A stretch of 64,000 nt of DNA. Source: Setaria digitata (Eukaryota > Nematoda > Chromadorea > Rhabditida > Setariidae). The position numbers and the translations under genes are program-made. The DNA is taken from contig RCAB01000006.1 in NCBI GenBank assembly GCA_003640385.1, positions 372,001 through 436,000 on the forward strand. The letters are read 5' to 3'. Positions 61,106 through 64,000 of this stretch are shown here, in pieces (positions within the stretch are counted from its first letter, which is position 1; each line of letters opens with the position of its first letter). Under the pieces are notes generated by a model. The model searched no databases. It was given only the letters and a program-made list of their open reading frames with translations, and was not told the origin of the DNA.

Positions 61106-63936
61106 CTAATGAAGCATTTTTCACATATACATATATATATATGTGAAATATATATATTCTTATATATATATATTATATATATATATATAAGAAGAAACAA
61201 CCGTTCACTGCTCTGTTTCAGCGCGAGAAGCTGGTGCCTCTACACAGCCAACAGGAAGTTTTTCACCAAGACTTGTGGATGCCCAGCCCGTTGCAGGATT
61301 TTCATCTGGACATTCAACTGCACAACCTCCTGCTGCTTTATCATCTGGATTGTCGAATATCAATACACAGTCTGGTGGATTTTCATCCGTTCGCCTGTCT
61401 GTTTCAAGAGCAGCTTTGGTAAACATAGGTTTTTTTCTTCTGCTTTGGAATTTTGTATCCTAATTTACTCTTTGAATCCGGAATTTACAATTATTAGTTT
61501 CGTAATCTTATTACAGCAGTCAACGCGTTCACCGAGGGATGCTACTGGTCTCGGACATTCTGGAAGCAATTCTTTAGCTGTTAGTTCCATCGTGGAAACT
61601 CCATCATCACCGTACGAACAAAACTCAGAACTTCTTACTGAAAGTGGTGCTATGATTCGAACATTCCAATATCCCATTACTGCCTACTCGCGTCCAAATG
61701 TTCCAAGTGGGTGCATGCATGTAAATAATACTTATATATTCCTTTTGCTTTTAATTGTTTTGTTTTTTTTTTTCTTTGTAACTTTTGGATTTTATGGGTA
61801 CGCTTGTGCACACTTTTTCAGGTCATGGTGTGCAGCGGAACCAAAGAATTTCTGGCGAAACTAATAGTCGGACAGTAGGTTATGCTAGGCGTTTCTTGGT
61901 CCGTGAACGAGATCAGTCGAGAAACGAAGCATTATTTGGCACTCCCCCAGGTTTCAGAAGGTTGGAAAGTGTTGAAGCTTCAAATGCAGCGGGTACAATC
62001 GAAGCCCCGACCAGAGTTGCCCTGTGTTCTACTAGAAGCTATAACACTAATGCTACAAACTTGTCAAACACCGATATAGTGGATGCACCAGCTTCAAGTA
62101 TTGATGCACAGGCTGTTGTAGATGTGAGCTCCAGTGATTATGCTGCACAAAATAGCTCACAAGAAGCTTTAGTCGAAAGTACTGAAGAGCTAGAAAGACA
62201 GCTGGAACGAAGTGGTAATACTGAATCCAAAAAATCGTTGAAATACTGTACTTTATTTACAGCGCTGGCCAAACCATCGTGTTTGCCAGTTCTGAAAATT
62301 GAAAGGATCAGACCGGAAGGTGATGATGAAGTGAAGCAGTCCGATGCCTCAAGCATTAATGATGATGATTGTAAAAGTAATGATGAAATTCCACCGTTTC
62401 GTTTGATTATGAGGATCGGTCGGCCTTTACGGTCCACTTATATGCAGCGTAACCGAAATACCGCGCAGCAGCATTCTTACGATGCGGAAGAAGATTTCAG
62501 TGATTGGTGGTCGTCGCAGCTCAGTGAACATCTGCGGATTGAATCAGCAGCCCGTACTAATCGAGGAAATATTGACGTTACGCGTGAAGTATGTTATTTT
62601 CCATACTAATATTAAGTTCTTTTCTTGAATATTTGCACTTATTCCATAAAAATAGCGTAGAAGTAGAGTGCAGCTCGGTCTGGTTAGGCGCACATGTCGT
62701 TTTTTGTTATTAGTATATAATGTGTTCGAAAATATGATTATTCTCATTAAATATTCTCTTGTGCAATCTGGGATCTTAAGTTCTATTTAGGCTTGGGATA
62801 CTTCGTTACTAATGCCGGATCGATCCATAGCTTCACGTGGTGAAGTAGCTTTAAATCGTGCAATAGAAGCATTGCGAAGACTGGATGCACGTCATACTCA
62901 TAGTAGTCGACCTTCTATACCGCAGGATGGTATTGCACAAACTAGTAGTCCTGTTTATTTGGTTCGTTTTTTTCCGCATGATTTTGAAACTTCTTGGTGG
63001 TCCAATTTCCCGTTGCAGATCAGAAATTAGACAAAAGCAGATATTTTGCATATCCTGTATTTTTTCTGTCTTTTTTCAAATTCAAATAACTTTTTTCCGC
63101 TTTCACATCTTCACACCTCGAAATGTCATGGTTTATCAGCCGGTAACACTCAGCTGATTAAAATGATTTCATTCAGGTATAGTTGAATGAGACAATTTAG
63201 CCAGCCAGTGTTATTTTGAATTAGATCCTTCCTCACTCTGCCAGGAATGAAGATACATAATGAGATGCAGTAATATCTAGGGAACTCTTTTATTATTAAG
63301 ATCAGTATTAGTCATTATAATTACTGCTATTTTAGAATGGAAACATCATTCCTCCACCAGGAATGGGCTCACACAGTGGTCAGGTTAGAAATTTAGAAAA
63401 TTTAAAAGTGTTTCATTGTATATGTGTTTCTATATATATATATATATTTATGTGATATGCAAGAACTCCTGTTTCATTTATGTTATTTTTACATGTCCAA
63501 TACAGGTTCTCCCGAATACATTGGGCAGCACCCTTTTTTTCGGCTCTGATTCTGTGGCCGATGCGGTTGCACGTGAAGTTGCTGCTTTCAGTGAAGCGTC
63601 TGGTTTGAATCTTAGGCAGCTACAGGTGTTACTTTAGGAGTGATTCGTGTGTAAATGCATTATTATTAAAAGGGAGGTTTTTTTATTCGAAACCAGACTA
63701 TCGAGAAAAGGTTACCATTTCAGGGTTTGATTCGTCGTGAGGAACACATCAGTACAAATCTCCATTTACCTCCGAATTCTCATTTGACCAGTCGTTCGTC
63801 AAGTGGGCGTTTTAACAGTATTCCTGCAACCACTGTATTGAACGAGACGAGAGGACGAAAGTCTGTAAAGGTGCAGGTGAAGGGAAGTGAACAACACAAT
63901 GACGATTACAGTGATTTCATTAACGAAGCTTTCAAG
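58903..63936 (+). CDS. KCMF1-like ZZ/C2H2 E3 ubiquitin ligase, 3' partial
   Basis: KCMF1 is an E3 ligase that works with UBR4 in protein quality control. Exons: 58903-58921, 59336-59542, 59963-60129, 60288-60424, 60544-60782, 61222-61418, 61517-61706, 61822-62588, 62791-62961, 63336-63383, 63506-63625, 63724-63936 (825 codons so far, continuing beyond the window). The 19-nt first exon encodes MSSVHEG, joining to VSCDGC as in human MSRHEG-VSCD. The ZZ finger has CDGC, CLRC, CSRC and the final H, then HPMQCIMTQKDF. Two Di19-type C2H2 units follow (TCPVCG...SHVIDEH; ACPIC...AHMQEHH). The remaining 600-plus residues are low-complexity Ser/Thr/Pro/Arg-rich with short conserved-looking helices. Human KCMF1 has about 381 residues, so this protein is more than twice as long. 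An acceptor at 58897-58898 lies 4 nt before the ATG. Confidence 0.9.
59606..59655. repeat. Perfect 25-bp tandem duplication
   Basis: The 25-mer beginning CATTTGTATAACTATGAAAA occurs at 59606-59630 and immediately again at 59631-59655, in KCMF1-like intron 2. Confidence 0.92.
61045..61193. repeat. TA microsatellite built of three adjacent inverted repeats
   Basis: In KCMF1-like intron 5. The first hairpin has arms TGCTTCATTA (61045-61054) and TAATGAAGCA (61107-61116) around a (TA)n core. The second spans about 61119-61148 (TTTCACATAT and ATATGTGAAA). The third spans about 61157-61193 (TTCTTATATA and TATATAAGAA). Each is close to perfectly self-complementary. Confidence 0.88.
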
Positions 63937-64000
63937 GTCTATTGCGTTTTTCCGTAAATTTTCCTCTTATTTCTTTTAAAACGTCATATTCTTACTTTGA
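63937..64000 (+). other. Start of the next KCMF1-like intron
   Basis: The window ends inside the intron that opens at 63937 (GTCTAT). The rest of the gene lies to the right. Confidence 0.8.

Noticed and set aside
61109..61864. Single 251-codon plus-strand frame
   Set aside because: It begins in the TA repeat and runs through introns; only parts overlap real KCMF1-like exons, in a different frame.

Overview
This 64 kb window is nuclear DNA of an animal, most likely a parasitic nematode. The evidence is an AT-rich sequence with T-rich introns of roughly 50-900 nt and small dense genes on both strands. A splice acceptor lies 0-14 nt before every initiator ATG I could place, which suggests spliced-leader trans-splicing. 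The protein disulfide isomerase ends in HTEL, a retention signal familiar from nematode PDI. Intron sizes would suit a clade III (spirurid or filarial) worm, but that placement is only an impression.

Layout, left to right: mitochondrial phosphate carrier (+, 5' end outside the window); PIGQ, a GPI-anchor synthesis subunit (+); NDUFB11, complex I (-); RhoGDI (+); protein disulfide isomerase with two CGHC sites (-); RUNDC1 (+); TGFBRAP1/VPS3, CORVET tether (+); TOM1, VHS-GAT endosomal adaptor (-); NELF-B, negative elongation factor subunit (-); an unrecognised protein with a mitochondrial-looking N-terminus (+); MGAT2, N-glycan GlcNAc-transferase II (+); a claudin/PMP22-like four-TM protein (-); and a KCMF1-like ZZ/C2H2 E3 ligase (+, 3' end outside the window). 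All exon joins were checked for reading frame by hand.

The genes do not form a single pathway. Several serve secretory and endosomal traffic: PDI folds proteins in the ER, PIGQ acts in GPI synthesis at the ER, MGAT2 acts in the Golgi, and TGFBRAP1 and TOM1, which are convergent neighbours, act on endosomes. Two serve mitochondria (phosphate carrier, NDUFB11).

Three points deserve attention. (1) An essentially complete NELF-B gene is present although NELF is generally reported missing from C. elegans. (2) Five of about 100 modelled introns have GC rather than GT donors, two of them in RhoGDI. (3) Three gaps (about 6.0-6.5, 12.9-13.6 and 54.6-58.2 kb) hold coding-like fragments in broken frames that I could not assign; these are either decaying genes or fast-evolving genes whose exons I could not join. 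I saw no tRNA, rRNA, transposase, CRISPR or bacterial sequence.
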